DNA of 15,008 bases, from positions 1-15,008 of the forward strand of contig DATKYB010000027.1 of the NCBI GenBank assembly GCA_035528715.1, in the 5' to 3' direction. Origin of the DNA: Nitrospinota bacterium (GTDB taxonomy: Bacteria; JADFOP01; DATKYB01). Below the pieces are notes generated by a model. It made no database searches and was not told the DNA's origin. It saw nothing but the letters and a program-made list of their open reading frames with translations. Below are positions 14,745 through 15,008 of the stretch, in pieces. Position numbers and translations under genes: made by a program. Each line of letters begins with the position of its first letter. Within the stretch, counting starts at the first letter, position 1.

Positions 14745-14993
14745 ATGAAATTTTATGGCTATTGTGAAAAATGCTTGGCGCCCGTATTCCAACATATTGA
14801 TCCTGATATTGATGTCTATAAAGTGAGGTCCTTAAGATGCTGGAACGGGCATTATCATGAGATCATCAATATACATTTTTCAGAGATGCCGCTTGTTTAT
14901 AAAGATAAAAATGTTATCCATATCACCAGCCTTCTTCAAAAAAATTTATCGAAAAAACAACCTTATCCTGTTAAGAGGTGTTTAGTAAAGTAA
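14745..14993 (+). CDS. Small Cys/His protein of unknown function
   Basis: An 82-residue protein with a strong Shine-Dalgarno (AAGGGGG, 7 bases before ATG 14745) and its own promoter. It begins MKFYGYCEKCLAP, giving Cys7-x2-Cys10, and continues with Cys32, His36 and His38 in RCWNGHYHE; Cys79 is near the end. The Cys and His residues could form a zinc ribbon in which RCWNGH supplies the second half. There is no signal peptide or membrane segment, so it should be cytoplasmic. I do not recognise the family. The frame ends at 14993, and the last 15 bases of the window hold nothing I can name. Confidence 0.7.
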   Translation: MKFYGYCEKCLAPVFQHIDPDIDVYKVRSLRCWNGHYHEIINIHFSEMPLVYKDKNVIHITSLLQKNLSKKQPYPVKRCLVK

Positions 14994-15008
14994 AGTGCTA
15001 AAAAGGAT

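Overview
This is a mostly AT-rich stretch of a Gram-negative (diderm) bacterial chromosome. The diderm call rests on an outer-membrane beta-barrel protein with a signal peptide and C-terminal Phe, and on an RlpA lipoprotein with a SPOR domain. The mix of genes (TPR response regulator, lepA-lepB pair, RqcH/NFACT protein, RNase Z, isolated EF-G, FmdB zinc ribbon) would fit a Desulfobacterota- or Nitrospirota-like lineage. That placement is only an impression; sequence alone does not settle it.

Left block (1-5735), nearly all on the minus strand, is core housekeeping. From right to left in transcription order it holds rqcH (ribosome-associated quality control), then lepA (EF4) and lepB (signal peptidase I) as a tight pair, then a receiver-TPR response regulator. 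A good sigma70-type promoter for lepA has its -35 over the rqcH stop codon. A terminator-like hairpin sits between that promoter and the lepA start, so it may end rqcH transcripts, attenuate lepA, or both.

Middle block (about 5740-10000) is accessory DNA. It holds a winged-HTH + GHKL-ATPase + STAS-like (DUF4325) gene, an unidentified multi-pass membrane protein, and an outer-membrane barrel gene that looks richer in GC than its neighbours. Each is bracketed by its own direct repeats: a 43-bp imperfect repeat around the HTH-ATPase gene, a 24-bp repeat around the membrane protein gene, and copies of a structured dispersed repeat on both sides of the barrel gene. The 43-bp repeat is the strongest signal. 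Each copy holds three same-orientation units of GTTGACAA spaced 23 and 11 bp apart, and the left copy lies on a near-perfect extended -10 promoter that seems to produce a leaderless transcript. I read it as an autoregulated switch or a small mobile cassette.

Right block (10005-15008) returns to core genes: rnz (RNase Z) on the minus strand, then a plus-strand run of EF-G, a 58-aa four-cysteine protein overlapping the EF-G stop, a secreted SH3-like protein, an FmdB-type zinc ribbon and the RlpA lipoprotein. The run closes with a rho-independent terminator. A clear promoter directly after it drives a small Cys-containing protein of unknown role. The window therefore joins several translation factors (RqcH, LepA, EF-G, RNase Z) with envelope genes (LepB, barrel, SH3 protein, RlpA) around a repeat-rich accessory island.
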